Of a stretch of DNA of 64,000 bases, positions 46,720-56,005 are shown piece after piece (the first letter of the stretch is position 1; the number at the start of each line of letters is the position of its first letter). The DNA comes from Deltaproteobacteria bacterium HGW-Deltaproteobacteria-8 (GTDB lineage Bacteria; Desulfobacterota; Desulfovibrionia; Desulfovibrionales; Desulfovibrionaceae): NCBI GenBank assembly GCA_002840405.1, contig PHAR01000001.1, positions 671,715 through 735,714 of the forward strand. Direction: 5' to 3'. The notes beneath the pieces are model-generated. The model made no database searches. It had not been told where the DNA came from and was given only the letters and a program-made list of their open reading frames with translations. Both the position numbers and the translations under genes were made by a program.

Positions 46720-47685
46720 CTAGACCTTGAAGTTGACCATGCGGCGGATGACGAAATAGCCGATAATCATGGACGCCAGCGCGGACTTGATCATGACCCG
46801 GCCCAGGGGCTCGGTGAACAGCAGCGACATGTAGTCGGGCTTGATGAGATAGAGCACGCCCGCCGCCGCAAAGGGCAGGGCCAGGAGCACGATGGCCGAG
46901 ATCCGCCCCTCGGCCGAGAGGATGCGGATGCGGCCATGGATCTTGAAGCGCTCGCGGATGAGCGCGGCCGTGTTGCCGATGATCTCCGAAAGGTTGCCGC
47001 CGGTCTCGCGCTGGATGTTCACCGAGACCACGAAGAACATGAGGTCAAGGGAGTCCACGCGCTCCATCATGTTGTGCAGGGCCTTCTCCGTGTCCATGCC
47101 GAAGTTGATCTCATCCAGCGTGGTGGCGAACTCCGGGCCGAGGGGGTCGGCGAACTCGTCGGCCACCATGCGCATGCCCCCGGCAAAGGTGTTGCCAGCC
47201 TTGAGCGCCCGGGCGATCAAGTCCAGCGCGTCGGGCAGCTGGCGCTGAAGGTTGGCCATGCGCGCGGCCCGGCGGCGGTACACGCGCACGATGGGCAGCG
47301 ACCCGAGCATCAAGGCGGCCAGGAACCCGGCCAGAAGCGAGCCTGTGGCCAGCTGCGCCACCAGGAAGGTCACAGCGGCCAGCACGGCCGAGACGAGCAG
47401 GTACACGCCGGGGGTGCCGGTCATCCGGGCCTGGCGGATGACGCGCTCGAACCTGCTGGTCCAGCGCAGGTCGGCGAGCAGGCGGTGGAACCAGGGCACC
47501 TCGCTGAAGACCGTGCGCCGCACGATGTCCTGGGTCGAGACCTCCGGCCCGGCCAGGGCCAGGGCCGCCAACCGCGCGTCCACGCGCTCGCGCCGCGCCT
47601 TGGCCGCAGCGCCCATGGCGTTGATGGCGAAGAGCGCGAAGAACAGTGTGGCCAGGGCCAGGACCAGGGCGATGAGGCCGGGCAT
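46720..47685 (-). CDS. tadB: Tad pilus inner-membrane platform protein TadB
   Basis: 321 residues from the ATG at 47685 (GGGAGG upstream). An N-terminal helix and paired helices near 95-135 precede a GspF-like domain (about 150-275) with RQLPDALDLIARALKAGNTFAGG and NIQRETGGNLSEI, diagnostic of TadB. It is the partner of TadC, 10 bases after tadA. Confidence 0.93.
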   Translation of the reverse strand: MPGLIALVLALATLFFALFAINAMGAAAKARRERVDARLAALALAGPEVSTQDIVRRTVFSEVPWFHRLLADLRWTSRFERVIRQARMTGTPGVYLLVSAVLAAVTFLVAQLATGSLLAGFLAALMLGSLPIVRVYRRRAARMANLQRQLPDALDLIARALKAGNTFAGGMRMVADEFADPLGPEFATTLDEINFGMDTEKALHNMMERVDSLDLMFFVVSVNIQRETGGNLSEIIGNTAALIRERFKIHGRIRILSAEGRISAIVLLALPFAAAGVLYLIKPDYMSLLFTEPLGRVMIKSALASMIIGYFVIRRMVNFKV

Positions 47686-47695
47686 GGCGGCCTCC

Positions 47696-49126
47696 CTAGG
47701 CGGCCCCGCCAAGCGGGGTGAAGAGGTTCTGATCCAGGGCCACGCCGCGCGCCAGCAGGCGCTCGGAGAACTTGGGCCGGATGCCGCGCGTGACGAAGCG
47801 GCCCTTGACCTTGCCGCCCTCGTCCAGGCCGCTCTGCTCAAAAGCGAAGATCTCCTGCATGGTGATCATCTCGCCCTCCATGCCGGTGATCTCCTGGAAG
47901 CTGATGAGCTTGCGGCTGCCGTCCATGAGGCGCGAGACCTGGATGATGACGTCGATGGCCGAGCTGACATAGCGCTTGAGCGAGACGTCGGAAATGTTCA
48001 GGCCAGCCATGGCCACCATGGTCTCCAGGCGCATGAGCGCATCGCGCGGGGTGTTGGCGTGGATGGTGGCCAGCGACCCGTCGTGGCCGGTGTTCATGGC
48101 CTGGAGCATGTCCAGCGCCTCGGCCCCGCGCACCTCGCCGATGATGATGCGGTCCGGGCGCATGCGCAGGCAGTTCTTGACCAGCTCACGCTGGGTCACC
48201 TCGCCCCGGCCCTCGATGTTCATGGGCCTGGTCTCCAGCCGCACCACGTGGGCCTGCTTGAGCTGCAGCTCCGCAGCGTCCTCTATGGTGACGATGCGCT
48301 CCTCCTCGGGGATGAAGCGCGAGAGCACGTTCAGCATGGTGGTCTTGCCCGAGCCCGTGCCGCCAGAGATGAGCACGTTCAGGCTGCATTGCACGATGCC
48401 CATGAGCACCGTGCCGATCTCCGGGGGCAGCGCGCCGAAGCGGATCAGGTCATCCAGCTCCAGGGGGTCCTTGGAGAACTTGCGGATGGACAGCGAGGGG
48501 CCGTCAATGGCCAGCGGCGGGATGATGGCGTTGACGCGGGAGCCGTCGGCCAGGCGCGCGTCGACCATGGGCGAGGACTCGTCCACGCGCCTGCCCACGC
48601 GGGAGACGATGCGGTCGATGATCTTGCGCAGGTGGTCGTCGTCCTTGAACCGGGCCGGGGTGAGCTCCAGGATGCCCTTTCGCTCCACGTAAATGTTGCG
48701 GTAGCCGTTGACCAGGATGTCGTTGACCGTGGGGTCCTTGATGTAGGGCTCCAGCGGCCCCAGGCCCAGCACCTCGTCCTCGATCTCGCCCAGCAGGCTC
48801 TTGCGCTCGCTTAAGTTCAGCGGGGCCTGGGCGAAGTCCTCGCGCAGGATGCGCTCCACCACGCGCATGACCTCCTGGCGCATCTCGGCCTTGGGCAGGG
48901 AGTCCAGAAGCGAGAGGTCCAGCACGTCGATGAGCCGGTCGTGGATGCGGTTCTTGATCTCGTGGTACTGGTCGCTCTTCGTGTGGTCCGGGGCGGCCTC
49001 GCGCGGCTGGGCCTCGGCCTTGGGCTGGACAGGTTGCGGCGCCGCCGGGCGCAGCGGCTTCAGGCCAGTCGGCCCGGAGGCGGAGGTGTTCCGGGCGGTC
49101 TTCTGCAATCGGGCGGCAAGGTCCAT
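47696..49126 (-). CDS. tadA: Tad pilus assembly ATPase TadA/CpaF
   Basis: 476 residues from the ATG at 49126 (TGAGG seven bases upstream); a GTG at 49138 overlapping the tadZ stop is an alternative. A Pro/Ala-rich N-terminus precedes the CpaF helical domain and the secretion ATPase core: Walker [10 protein letters not shown] near 259, Asp box EDAAELQ, Walker [10 protein letters not shown] and His box [12 protein letters not shown]. It is the hexameric ATPase driving Flp pilus polymerisation. All key residues are present. Confidence 0.95.
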   Translation of the reverse strand: MDLAARLQKTARNTSASGPTGLKPLRPAAPQPVQPKAEAQPREAAPDHTKSDQYHEIKNRIHDRLIDVLDLSLLDSLPKAEMRQEVMRVVERILREDFAQAPLNLSERKSLLGEIEDEVLGLGPLEPYIKDPTVNDILVNGYRNIYVERKGILELTPARFKDDDHLRKIIDRIVSRVGRRVDESSPMVDARLADGSRVNAIIPPLAIDGPSLSIRKFSKDPLELDDLIRFGALPPEIGTVLMGIVQCSLNVLISGGTGSGKTTMLNVLSRFIPEEERIVTIEDAAELQLKQAHVVRLETRPMNIEGRGEVTQRELVKNCLRMRPDRIIIGEVRGAEALDMLQAMNTGHDGSLATIHANTPRDALMRLETMVAMAGLNISDVSLKRYVSSAIDVIIQVSRLMDGSRKLISFQEITGMEGEMITMQEIFAFEQSGLDEGGKVKGRFVTRGIRPKFSERLLARGVALDQNLFTPLGGAA

Positions 49127-49134
49127 GGCGCGCC

Positions 49135-50373
49135 TCACGCGGCCCGGTGGGACAGGGAAAGGCCCAGCGGGGTGTTGCGCAGGCGCGCCCAGAGCGAGCC
49201 TGCAGCCTTGTCCGGGGCGGCCTGGGTCGAGGTGTCGCGGCAGAGATCCCGAGCCATGGCGGCAAAGCCCTTGGCCAGAGCCGAGCGGGGGTCAGCCTCG
49301 GTCAGGGTCTTGCCCTGGTTGATGGCCGCAAGGGCGGACTTGTAGTCGTTGGCCACGGCCCAGGCCACCGGCTGCTGCAGGATGCCCTCGGCCTCGCCCG
49401 TGCCGATGTCGGACTCCGAGGTCTTGCGGTTGGCCACCAGGCGCAGGCGCGGCAAGAGGTGCGGCTGCGTGGCCCGCACCGCCTCCAGGAAGCGCTTGGC
49501 CCGGGCCAGGCACGGCAGGGAGAGGTCCAGGACCAGCAGCACGTCGTCGGCCATGTCCAGGGCTTCGAGGATGGCCTCGCCCTGGTCGGTTCCGGCCCCG
49601 GTGCCTGCGTCTATGACCACCTGGGCGTAGCTGCGGCGCAGCAGCTCCAGGATCCGGCGCAGCACGGCCGGGTCCAGGGCGGCCTCGGCGCTGAACTCCG
49701 GCGCGGGCAGCACGGCCAGGCCCGAGTGGTGCCGGGCCAGGACGCTCTCCAGGTAGGTGGCATCCAGGCGGCCGATGTTGGCGGCCACGTCGGCCCAGGT
49801 GTAGGAGTGCTCCAGGTCCAGAAAGATGGGCGTCTCACCCTGGGGCTGGGCCAGATCGACGAGCGCCGTGCGGCCGGAGCCCTGGCGGCTGAGCGCGTCG
49901 GCCAGGTTCACGGCCACGGTGGTGGTGCCGATGCCGCTCTTGGCCCCGAGCACCAGCACGATGCGCCCGGCCTGCCCCTGGGCCTGGCCCTCGGCCTGGG
50001 GAGACGACATGGCCGGGGCCAGCAGGCCTCGGCGCTGCCGCACGCGCTCCAGGGCCGCGCGCAGGTCGGCCTCGGCCGCGGGTTCCGGCAGGTACTCGCT
50101 GATGCCCGCCCGCATGGCCGAGAGCAGCAGCTCCGGGGCCGGAGCAGGCCCGATCAGGATGACCGGAGCCGAACCAGCGCCGGACAGGCGCGTTGCCAGG
50201 GTCATGTCCGCAGGGGCGTCCGCGCCCAGGGCCAGGAGGACCAGATCAGCGTGCCGGGCGGCCGCGCGCGGCAGCACCTCGACCCCTTCCAAGGCGGCCA
50301 GGGCCAGGGCCATCGCCTCGCGGCGCTCTTCCAGGGCGGCGTCCACTGTGACGGTGATCTTCTGGCTGTTCAT
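49135..50373 (-). CDS. tadZ: Tad pilus localisation protein TadZ/CpaE
   Basis: 412 residues. The N-terminal 120 residues are a receiver-like domain without the phosphorylation set. A Gln/Ala/Gly linker leads to a MinD/ParA-type ATPase (about 135-390) with the deviant Walker [17 protein letters not shown] and VIDAGTG near the Walker B. TadZ places the Tad machine at the cell pole and recruits TadA. It overlaps the tadA region by the GTGA sequence. Confidence 0.9.
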   Translation of the reverse strand: MNSQKITVTVDAALEERREAMALALAALEGVEVLPRAAARHADLVLLALGADAPADMTLATRLSGAGSAPVILIGPAPAPELLLSAMRAGISEYLPEPAAEADLRAALERVRQRRGLLAPAMSSPQAEGQAQGQAGRIVLVLGAKSGIGTTTVAVNLADALSRQGSGRTALVDLAQPQGETPIFLDLEHSYTWADVAANIGRLDATYLESVLARHHSGLAVLPAPEFSAEAALDPAVLRRILELLRRSYAQVVIDAGTGAGTDQGEAILEALDMADDVLLVLDLSLPCLARAKRFLEAVRATQPHLLPRLRLVANRKTSESDIGTGEAEGILQQPVAWAVANDYKSALAAINQGKTLTEADPRSALAKGFAAMARDLCRDTSTQAAPDKAAGSLWARLRNTPLGLSLSHRAA

Positions 50374-50414
50374 GGCGCGCCTCCTCGGCTTCTCGATATG
50401 TCCTCAGGGCGGGC

Positions 50415-51602
50415 CTAGTTGGCCGCGCCCCGGCTGGAATCCTGGATGAGCCTGGCCACGGCGAGCATGCCGTTGCCGTTGCCGCTGTCCTTGGGCGAAT
50501 AGGGCACCACCTTGAGGAACCGGCCGATGACGTTGCCCTTGGTGTCGATGCCTTCGATGAACACCGCGCCCAGATCCTTCACCGTGACGTAATTGCGCCC
50601 GGCGGACGGCGGGTAGAGCGGGTCATAGAAGGGGATCAGGGCCACGCGCGGGCTCAACAGCGGATCCTTGAAGGAGCTGCCCTTGATGGACTTGCTGTCC
50701 GCGTCCCAGTAGGCCCCGGAATCATTGGACAGCAGATCGTTCACACCCTGCCTCGTTGGGCCGACCTTGTTGCCCGGCTCGGTCTGCAGCTGGTCGCCCG
50801 GTTCCACAACCGCCACATTTGATCCATCGCACCCGGCGATGTTGGTGGAGTACTCTCAGGCCCCAGGGACTGGTATCCCCTTGTTCAGCGGTGGATAGTT
50901 GATGGCGTTGTACTGGCTGGGCACGATGACATCATGCGGGTCGCCCATCTTGAGCACGATCGGCGTCCCCAGGTCGGCTGCGCCGTAGCCCTGCACCTGC
51001 ACCGTGGCCATCTCGGCGGCGCTGTCCACATCGAGCATGCCGTTGCCGTAATTGCCGCTCCAGCGAGAGTCTGCGTAGTCGTTCCAGGTGAACTTGGTGG
51101 CCACGGCCCAGGGCTTGAGGCACTTGCTGGAGGCGGCGTTTACCACGCCCGCTCTCGCCTTGGCCGAGAGATCGGCCTTGGGAACGTCCACGGCCTTGCC
51201 GAAGAACAGGCTCATGGCATTGCCGCGCGCCGCCACCCGGCGCACCGTGACCTCCACCTGGTTGGGCGCGCTCGTGCTTGGCGCGCCGTCCTTGAAGAAC
51301 ACGATGTCCGAGGTCTGCACCGCGACATCCGCCTGGTCCTGGCTGTCCAGATTGGCCTTGGCGTATTCCAGGATGACGGTGCGCACCTTGGGCAGGTCCG
51401 TGCCGTAGGAGATGAGCGCATTGGCCCCGGCCAGGGCCGCGGCGTCGGCCGAGGTCTGCAGGCTGCTACGGCGCACGTGCATGGCCCCCAGATCCAGAGC
51501 CAGGGCGGCGACGCCCGCCAGGGTCGCCAGAACCAGGGCCAGGATCAGGCCCGAGGTGCCGCGCTCGTCGCGGTACAGGGATCGCATTGTGGCAGTGTTC
51601 AT
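50415..51602 (-). CDS. tadG: TadG-like pilus assembly protein interrupted by an in-frame UGA (candidate selenocysteine or nonsense mutation)
   Basis: From the ATG at 51602 (GGGAGG upstream) the frame runs 248 codons to a TGA at 50858-50856 and then continues open for 146 more codons to 50415. Both parts are needed for a full TadG-like protein: the N-terminal Tad helix (ERGTSGLILALVLATLAGVAA, then SADAAALAGANAL) and, after the UGA, a segment with EYSTNIAGC, VEPGNKVGPT-like QTEPGNKVGPTRQGV and AVFIEGIDTKG. Coding bias is equal on both sides and no start with a ribosome site follows the UGA. A hairpin at 50825-50841 lies 14 bases after the UGA and resembles a bacterial SECIS. Read through as Sec the protein is 395 residues with U249 and C258. 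Otherwise it is a pseudogene truncated at 248. Confidence 0.7.
50825..50841 (-). promoter_or_regulatory. SECIS-like hairpin after the in-frame UGA of tadG
   Basis: In the mRNA sense, CAUCGC-CGGGU-GCGAUG forms a perfect 6-bp stem with a five-base loop. The loop begins CG, so a G is in its first two positions, and 20 bases separate the UGA from the loop. The 17-base size equals the minimal upper hairpin of the E. coli fdhF SECIS as I recall it. A chance hairpin cannot be excluded in sequence this GC-rich. Confidence 0.4.
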
Positions 51603-51616
51603 GGTGTCCTCCCTAA

Positions 51617-52006
51617 TTACTCGCGCCGGGCCGTGGCCTTGGAGGAGAGAGCGTCGGGGAAGAGCCCTCCCCACGAGGCCAAGGCATAGTCGGCGAGATT
51701 GTAGGAAACAGTGATCTGCATGGCCGTGCCGCGCGTGGACCCGTTCAGGGCCGGGGAAAGGCTCACGCTGACCTTGGCCGGGTCGAGCCCGGCGCTCTGC
51801 ACGTTGCTTCGCACGATCTGCACGGGGTCATGCCCGCGCGCAGCCTCGAACGCGCCCTCGTGGGCGGCCCGGGATACGGTGTGGCTCACGTCCAGGTAGC
51901 GGCTGAAGTCGACCAGGCCGAGCAGCATCGGGACCAGCACCAAAGCCACGGCCAGAGCGAACTCAATCGTGGCCGAGCCCTTTTCGCGTGTCTTCTTGGT
52001 ATCCAT
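51617..52006 (-). CDS. tadE: TadE-like minor pseudopilin
   Basis: 129 residues. It has the TadE signature: a short basic start (TKKTREKGSATIEFALAVALVL) in which G-S-A-T-I-E-F forms the prepilin-peptidase-type site with Glu at +5, followed by one hydrophobic helix and a small extracytoplasmic domain. TadE/F-like pseudopilins are processed by the Tad peptidase and act at the pilus base or tip. It lies 14 bases before tadG and 10 after another TadE-like gene. Confidence 0.85.
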   Translation of the reverse strand: MDTKKTREKGSATIEFALAVALVLVPMLLGLVDFSRYLDVSHTVSRAAHEGAFEAARGHDPVQIVRSNVQSAGLDPAKVSVSLSPALNGSTRGTAMQITVSYNLADYALASWGGLFPDALSSKATARRE

Positions 52007-52016
52007 GGCGTCCTCC

Positions 52017-52424
52017 CTAGGGTTGGTGGACCATGATGGAGGTGGAGGAAAGTATCCTGTGCCCGGAGATTTCAGGCATCAGGTCGGCCAGGAGCAGGAA
52101 GTCGAAGCCCACGCTCACGGTGACGGTCACCGGCTTGTTGGGGCTGCGGATGCCCACCGCCACCGAGGGCGCGGTCTTGATGCCGCCGGCCATAACGCGC
52201 TTTGCCGCGAGATCGGCCACGGCGGCGTCGCTGGGCTCGGGCAGCACGGCCAGGCGCGCGGCCTCGGCCGCAGCGGAGTTGACCACGGTCTGGGTCCACA
52301 TGAGCCTGCCGAAGTCCACAAAGGCCAGGGTCAGGGCCATGAAGATGGGCAGCAGCAGCGCGGCCTCCACGGAGATGGAGCCTCGCTGGCCTCTGGTTCG
52401 GGATGTCTGCGGCATAACGTTCAT
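52017..52424 (-). CDS. tadE: Second TadE-like minor pseudopilin
   Basis: 135 residues from the ATG at 52424, which overlaps the stop of the upstream lipoprotein gene. AAGGAG inside that gene's 3' end serves as ribosome site. The TadE motif is RGQRGSISVEAALLLPIFMALTLAFVDFG, with Glu five residues after the predicted cleavage. Two TadE-like genes in a row fit the TadE/TadF pair of other loci. Confidence 0.85.
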   Translation of the reverse strand: MNVMPQTSRTRGQRGSISVEAALLLPIFMALTLAFVDFGRLMWTQTVVNSAAAEAARLAVLPEPSDAAVADLAAKRVMAGGIKTAPSVAVGIRSPNKPVTVTVSVGFDFLLLADLMPEISGHRILSSTSIMVHQP

Positions 52425-52717
52425 CACTTTGCCTCCTTGACCATGAGGATGGCGTCGGGGAACTTGTCCTTGCCACCTTGGGGGTCGGGTTCCGAGCTCT
52501 TGCGGTAGGCCTCCATGGCATTCCTGGCGAACACACCGTCCAGGCCCACCACCGGGCGGTCGCTGGCGGGGGTGGGATCGAGCTTCTGGTTCTCCACGGC
52601 CATGCGCACGGACAGACCCCAGGTGGCGTCCAGGGGCGGGCGGCTCGCTTCCGCGCCGCAGCCCGCCAGCAGGGCCAGCGTTGAAAATGCGGTGATTCTC
52701 AAGATGCGCGCGTTCAT
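52424..52717 (-). CDS. Small Tad-locus lipoprotein
   Basis: 97 residues. The signal peptide ends with lipobox LLAGC near residue 20. The mature part, about 75 residues, has the pattern QKLDPTPASDRPVVGLDGVFA then AMEAYRKS, which I recall from small proteins encoded in other Tad loci next to the secretin. It may sit in the outer membrane as a secretin partner. Its stop overlaps the next start (ATGA). Confidence 0.75.
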   Translation of the reverse strand: MNARILRITAFSTLALLAGCGAEASRPPLDATWGLSVRMAVENQKLDPTPASDRPVVGLDGVFARNAMEAYRKSSEPDPQGGKDKFPDAILMVKEAK

Positions 52718-52735
52718 GGCCTTCTCCTTGTCCTG

Positions 52736-54208
52736 TTACTCGCCTGGGGGCAGGGCCGAGCCGAAGCGGCCGTCGAAACCCGAGGGCCTGCCGCCCGTTT
52801 GGCCATCCGCATTGCCGCCCAAGGCCGGAGCGTCCTTCTGGCTCTTCCCACCCGCGCCAGGCTTGCCTTCCAACTGCCCGGCGATGAAGAACTCGTAGGG
52901 CGTGGGTTCCTTGAAGCCGTCCGTGGGCAGGGTCTGCTTGGCCATGTCCAGCGGCTTCACCAGATGCGGGGTGACGATGATCACAAGCTCGGTCTCGTTC
53001 TTGCGGAACTCGCTGCTGCGAAACAGCGCGCCCAGCACGGGCAGGTCGCCCAGGCCAGGGAACTTCTTGATGCTCTCGCGCGTGGAGTCCTTGATGAGCC
53101 CGGCGATGGCGAAGCTCTGGCCGCTGGCCAGCTCCACCGTTGTGCTGGCGCGGCGGGTGGTCAGGCCGGGGATCTGCCAGTTGTTGATGGTCACGCCAAG
53201 GGAGTAGTCGAGCTCCGAGACCTCGGGGTTCACCTGCACGCTGATGCGGCCGGACTCCAGCACCACGGGCGTGAAGTTGAGGCCCACGCCGAAGGGCTTG
53301 AACTCGATGGCCACGGTGCCCAGCGCCTGGGGGATGGGGATGGGGATCTCGCCCCCGGCCAGGAAGCTGGCGCTCTTGCCCGAGAGGCAGATGAGGTTCG
53401 GCTCGGCCAGGACCTTGACCAGCCCGTTTTCCTTGAGGGCGTCGATGAAGCCGGTGAGGGTGATGCCGCCGCCCAGGTTGGGGCTGACCACGCCGGTGAC
53501 GTTGTCCGTGAGGACCTGGGTGCCCGAGGTGGTGGACTTGACCAGCCCGCCGAGCATGGACTGCACGATGTTGCCGCCGGTCATGAGGTTGAAGTCGATG
53601 CCGAAGCGCTGCAGCACGTTGCGGTTCATCTCGGCCACGCGCACCTCGAGCATGACCTGGTGCACCCCGCCCACGCTGAGCAGGTTCTGGACCTTGCCCG
53701 GGGCATAGGTCTCGGCCAGGGACAGGGCCGTGGCCAGGCTGGGCGCGCTGGACACGCTGCCCGTGAGGATGATGTTCTTGCCGTTTGAGGCCACGCGGAT
53801 GCCGCGCTCGTTGGGCAGCACGCTGGCGAGCAGGCGCTTGAGCTGAGTCTGGTCCGGGGCCACGTCCAGGTCGAACACGGCCATGACGGCGTCGCCCTGG
53901 CCCCAGAGGGTCAGGTTGGTGGCGCCCGGGGCCTTGCCGGTCAGGTACACCTGGCGCGGGGAAAGCAGCAGCACGTCGGCGGTGTCGGGCGCGGCCAGGG
54001 AGATGCGCCGGATGTCCTGGTCGCTGTTGACGATGAGCGAGCGGCCCACGGCCAGCTCCAGGGCCTGCGGGGCCTTGGACACGGTGACGTTGGGCACGGG
54101 TTGGACCGGCTGACGCGGCTGGGCCAGGGCCAGGATCGGCACGGACAGGGCCAGGAGCAGCAGCGTCAGGCCAGCGGCCATGGTGCGGAGGATGGAAACG
54201 ACGCGCAT
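52736..54208 (-). CDS. cpaC: Tad pilus outer-membrane secretin CpaC/RcpA
   Basis: 490 residues. A signal peptide ends near LALAQ (about 29). The pilus-assembly N-terminal domain (about 40-110, LELAVGRSLIV, then VYLTGKAPGATNLTLWG) and a BON-like segment precede the secretin domain (about 190-430) with EVRVAEMNRN, LKENGLVKVLAEPNL, FLAGGEIPIP and FPGLGDLPVLGALFRS. The C-terminal 60 residues are Gly/Pro/Gln-rich. It forms the outer-membrane channel for the Flp pilus. Confidence 0.94.
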   Translation of the reverse strand: MRVVSILRTMAAGLTLLLLALSVPILALAQPRQPVQPVPNVTVSKAPQALELAVGRSLIVNSDQDIRRISLAAPDTADVLLLSPRQVYLTGKAPGATNLTLWGQGDAVMAVFDLDVAPDQTQLKRLLASVLPNERGIRVASNGKNIILTGSVSSAPSLATALSLAETYAPGKVQNLLSVGGVHQVMLEVRVAEMNRNVLQRFGIDFNLMTGGNIVQSMLGGLVKSTTSGTQVLTDNVTGVVSPNLGGGITLTGFIDALKENGLVKVLAEPNLICLSGKSASFLAGGEIPIPIPQALGTVAIEFKPFGVGLNFTPVVLESGRISVQVNPEVSELDYSLGVTINNWQIPGLTTRRASTTVELASGQSFAIAGLIKDSTRESIKKFPGLGDLPVLGALFRSSEFRKNETELVIIVTPHLVKPLDMAKQTLPTDGFKEPTPYEFFIAGQLEGKPGAGGKSQKDAPALGGNADGQTGGRPSGFDGRFGSALPPGE

Positions 54209-54224
54209 GCTGGACCTGCCTTGG

Positions 54225-55034
54225 TTAGAACGTCACCTGGCTGCGCTTGGAGCCGGTGATGATTTCAACGGTGTGGCCCAAGCCGCGAGGGCTGCGGACT
54301 ATGGGCGCGGTGCGGTAGGAGGCCAGGGCGGTCTTGGCGTCCGCGCCCTCGGTAAGCACGACCTCGGTGTCCGAGGCGTTGCGCAGGGCGAAGTGCAGGG
54401 TCCCCTGGGTGGAGGCCAGGGCGACCTTCTCGCTCTCCTGCGGGGTCAGCTCCAGGGTGTAGATGTCCGCCACCGCAGCAGCCTCGTCCTGGCCAACGGC
54501 CAGCTGCGAGCCGGCGGCCAGCACGGGCACGTTCTCCAGCACCACCTTGGTCATGGAACTCTGGCTCTTGTCGTCCTTGGGCAGGGTCACCAGCACATCG
54601 ACCATGTTGCCGGGGCGGATCAAGCCCGCCAGGCCCATGACCTTGTTGCCCTTGACGGCCATTGCCCGCTTGCCGTGGGTGATGACCGCGCTGATGCCGC
54701 CTGCCGCCGCCTCGCCCGCCAGGCGCGAGGGGGTGAGCGGCTCGTTGGCCGACATGCCCGAGGCCAGGATGCGCCCTTCCACTTCCTGGACCGTGGCGAA
54801 CCGCTGCGCGGGCATCATGGCTTCGGGATAATTCTGGAGACGCAGCATGTCCGCGGAAAGCTTGGCCCCGGCGGGCAGCTCGCGCGTGGCCACCACGAGC
54901 GGCACGGTGCGCACCGCCTGGCTGCGACCGGCCGTGGCCTTGGCCTGCATCCACTGGTAGACGAGGATGCCCGCGCTGAGCGCGAGCAGCAGGGCCAGAC
55001 CCAGTTGGACAATGGACTTGAGCGAGCCGTTCAT
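54225..55034 (-). CDS. cpaB: Tad pilus assembly protein CpaB/RcpC
   Basis: 269 residues. One N-terminal anchor helix (about 8-28) is followed by an SAF domain (VPLVVATRELPAGAKLSADML) and the RcpC domain with MAVKGNKVMGLAGLIRPGNMVDVLVTL. It is a periplasmic partner of the CpaC secretin. It lies between cpaA and cpaC with 9- and 16-base gaps. Confidence 0.92.
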   Translation of the reverse strand: MNGSLKSIVQLGLALLLALSAGILVYQWMQAKATAGRSQAVRTVPLVVATRELPAGAKLSADMLRLQNYPEAMMPAQRFATVQEVEGRILASGMSANEPLTPSRLAGEAAAGGISAVITHGKRAMAVKGNKVMGLAGLIRPGNMVDVLVTLPKDDKSQSSMTKVVLENVPVLAAGSQLAVGQDEAAAVADIYTLELTPQESEKVALASTQGTLHFALRNASDTEVVLTEGADAKTALASYRTAPIVRSPRGLGHTVEIITGSKRSQVTF

Positions 55035-55043
55035 GACGGCCCC

Positions 55044-55586
55044 CTACCCGGCCAGCCAGCCGGAGCTGAACACTGTGCGCAGCATGGCGGCAACGGTGCC
55101 GGAGGCGATGGCCAGGCCGTAGCAGAGCTTCGGCAGGCCGGACGCCGCCGGGGCGGGCTGGTAGTGAAATTCGCCGGTGGCGCAAGTGGCGTACAAGGCC
55201 GCGCGCAGGGGCGTGAACACCCCGCGCAGCACATCCGAACTCCGGGCCAGCACGACCAGGGCATACGCGCCGCCCGCCAGGCTGGTCAGCAAAAAGGCCA
55301 CCAGCACCATCTGCGGGCCGACCCAGGCGCCAACGGCGGCCAGGAGCTTGACGTCGCCGCCGCCCATGACCCGGAACAGGAAGGGCGTGAGCATGAGGCC
55401 AAAGCCCACGCCCAGCCCGGCGAGACTGAACCAGAGGCCCTGCGGCCCCTGGGTCAGCAGGTGGTAGGCCAGCGCCGCAAGGGCGCATGGAAGGGTGAGG
55501 GCATTGGGGATGCGCTGGCTGCGCAGGTCGATGAGGGAGGCCACGGCCAGGGAGAGGACGACTGCTGTGAAAATGATGGGGTCCAT
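55044..55586 (-). CDS. cpaA: Tad prepilin peptidase CpaA/TadV
   Basis: 180 residues, the compact peptidase without an N-methylase domain. The two catalytic aspartates are Asp20 in SLIDLRSQRIPN and Asp78 in GGGDVKLL. About six membrane helices. It cleaves the leader from Flp and the TadE-like pseudopilins. It follows flp after a 160-base spacer holding a long hairpin. Confidence 0.92.
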   Translation of the reverse strand: MDPIIFTAVVLSLAVASLIDLRSQRIPNALTLPCALAALAYHLLTQGPQGLWFSLAGLGVGFGLMLTPFLFRVMGGGDVKLLAAVGAWVGPQMVLVAFLLTSLAGGAYALVVLARSSDVLRGVFTPLRAALYATCATGEFHYQPAPAASGLPKLCYGLAIASGTVAAMLRTVFSSGWLAG

Positions 55587-55625
55587 GGCTCGCTCCCTCG
55601 TGTCCTGTTTTGCGGGGGCTAGGGT

Positions 55626-55667
55626 CCGGACGGGGTCGTGGCGCTTTCTCCCACGCTCCCCGTCCGG
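55626..55667 (-). terminator. Long intra-operon hairpin between flp and cpaA
   Basis: A 10-bp outer stem (55626-55635 with 55658-55667) and a 5-bp inner stem (55637-55641 with 55651-55655) form a very stable structure. No T-run follows on the minus strand, so it probably acts as an mRNA end-protector or partial stop that favours flp message over the assembly genes. Confidence 0.5.
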
Positions 55668-55745
55668 TTCCTGCGGTCCGCCCGCCTGTCTTGCCTCAAA
55701 CTTGGCATTGCCTCGGCTCTGTTCGCGACGGGTGGTCGGACGAAA

Positions 55746-55922
55746 CTAGCCGCCAGCGCCAGGCATGGCGTTGGTGATGGTCTGGAAGGTGCCCTGCACG
55801 CGGGTGCCCAGCGCGGTGACCGCGCCCACGATGACGGCGGCGATGAGGGCGGCGATGAGGCCGTATTCCAGGGCGGTGGCGCCTTCCTCGTCACGGGTCA
55901 GCTGCATCAGTCTGGTCAACAT
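55746..55922 (-). CDS. flp: Flp major pilin
   Basis: 58 residues from the ATG at 55922 (AGGAGG five bases upstream). The leader MLTRLMQLTRDEEG is cut after Gly14; the mature pilin begins ATALEYGLIAALIAAVIVG with the conserved Glu5-Tyr6 pair and a single helix. It is the structural subunit of the Tad pilus used for adherence and biofilm. It is the first gene of the operon, behind a sigma-54 promoter. Confidence 0.95.
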   Translation of the reverse strand: MLTRLMQLTRDEEGATALEYGLIAALIAAVIVGAVTALGTRVQGTFQTITNAMPGAGG

Positions 55923-55990
55923 GGTTTCCTCCTGGGGTTTATGTTTCGTGTATCGTTCCCGGCCTGTGTTCAATTCTGATTTCCTATTGA

Positions 55991-56005
55991 GCAACCCGCG
56001 TGCCA
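55991..56005 (-). promoter_or_regulatory. Sigma-54 promoter of the Tad operon
   Basis: The minus strand reads TGGCACG-cggg-TTGC, an exact match to the sigma-54 -24/-12 consensus. Transcription would start near 55979, 57 bases before the flp ATG. The NtrC-family gene just upstream is the obvious activator. Confidence 0.85.
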
